From positions 1 to 13,469 of the forward strand of contig JBJHCR010000178.1 of the NCBI GenBank assembly GCA_050486105.1: DNA of 13,469 nt, written 5' to 3'. Position numbers and translations under genes: made by a program. Origin of the DNA: JAEXNA01 sp050486105 (lineage in GTDB: Bacteria; Vulcanimicrobiota; Xenobia; Xenobiales; JADMJV01). The notes under the pieces are model-generated. The model was not told the DNA's origin. It made no database searches and saw only the letters and a program-made list of their open reading frames with translations. Numbering within the stretch: the first letter of the stretch is position 1; the number at the start of each line of letters is the position of its first letter. This document shows, in pieces, positions 13,455 through 13,469 of the stretch.

Positions 13455-13469
13455 GCACCAGACTCCCGT

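Noticed and set aside
13135..13458. 107-residue minus-strand frame at the right edge
   Set aside because: It reads through a perfect intrinsic terminator and its T-run; no recognisable domain.
13276..13469. RNase P, SRP, tmRNA, 5S rRNA, 6S RNA or T-box
   Set aside because: None of the conserved words (for example GAGGAAAGTCC of RNase P, the GGAAG-type SRP core, the tmRNA 3' acceptor, the T-box GGTGGNACCGCG) is present; 6S would need an unbranched apical rod, and the fold here is branched.
1..13469. CRISPR array, insertion sequence or tRNA gene
   Set aside because: No regularly spaced repeats, no transposase-like frame or terminal repeats, and no cloverleaf with GTTCRANNC found by eye.

Overview
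The window (about 13.5 kb, roughly 55-57% G+C by eye) looks like a chromosomal segment of a poorly characterised Gram-negative-type bacterium. No gene points to a well-known genus. Two clues are only suggestive of an uncultured soil or water lineage: a type IV pseudopilin-like protein with a C-x2-NLKNIGTAFEMYS head, a style I associate with candidate phyla near Eremiobacterota/Xenobia and Armatimonadetes, and weak or missing Shine-Dalgarno sequences before several genes. I see no transposase, integrase, tRNA, rRNA or CRISPR array. Ten loci are supported: nine intact genes and one two-frame locus. Two structured RNAs lie at the window edges.

Layout: (1) 1-672 has no credible protein gene. On the minus strand about 500 nt is packed with stem-loops, three of them perfect stems capped by GCAA tetraloops, plus long-range helices. 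I read it as a large non-coding RNA that runs off the left edge. (2) 673-1895: a small secreted beta-type protein (minus) diverges from a protein with two tandem PilZ (c-di-GMP) domains (plus). (3) 1938-5180: a CreD-like membrane protein (plus) converges on an overlapping response regulator/histidine kinase pair (minus). Its promoter carries three 7-bp direct repeats at 11-bp steps that match a Pho-box type operator, 10 bp upstream of a possible -10 element. (4) 5387-9463, all minus: a FAM151/DUF2181-like TIM-barrel protein, a pseudopilin-like protein with an internally duplicated ectodomain, and a glutamine-dependent asparagine synthetase. (5) 9579-10905, plus: an exported two-domain membrane protein split over two frames at CCC-T. 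(6) 11035-13095, minus: CDP-glucose 4,6-dehydratase and a family 2 glycosyltransferase, a surface-glycan module. (7) 13233-13454, minus: a second structured RNA element followed by a textbook intrinsic terminator.

How it may work together: the two-component pair and the CreD-like protein form a CreBCD-like envelope-sensing module, with the operator before creD as the likely target of the regulator. The PilZ protein, pseudopilin, AsnB-type enzyme, dehydratase and glycosyltransferase fit a cell-surface theme. The left RNA is the best candidate for something undescribed; the main thing to test is whether it is the guide-type (HEARO/omega) RNA of an IscB/IsrB gene just outside the window or an orphan large RNA. 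All RNA folds were read by eye and not computed.
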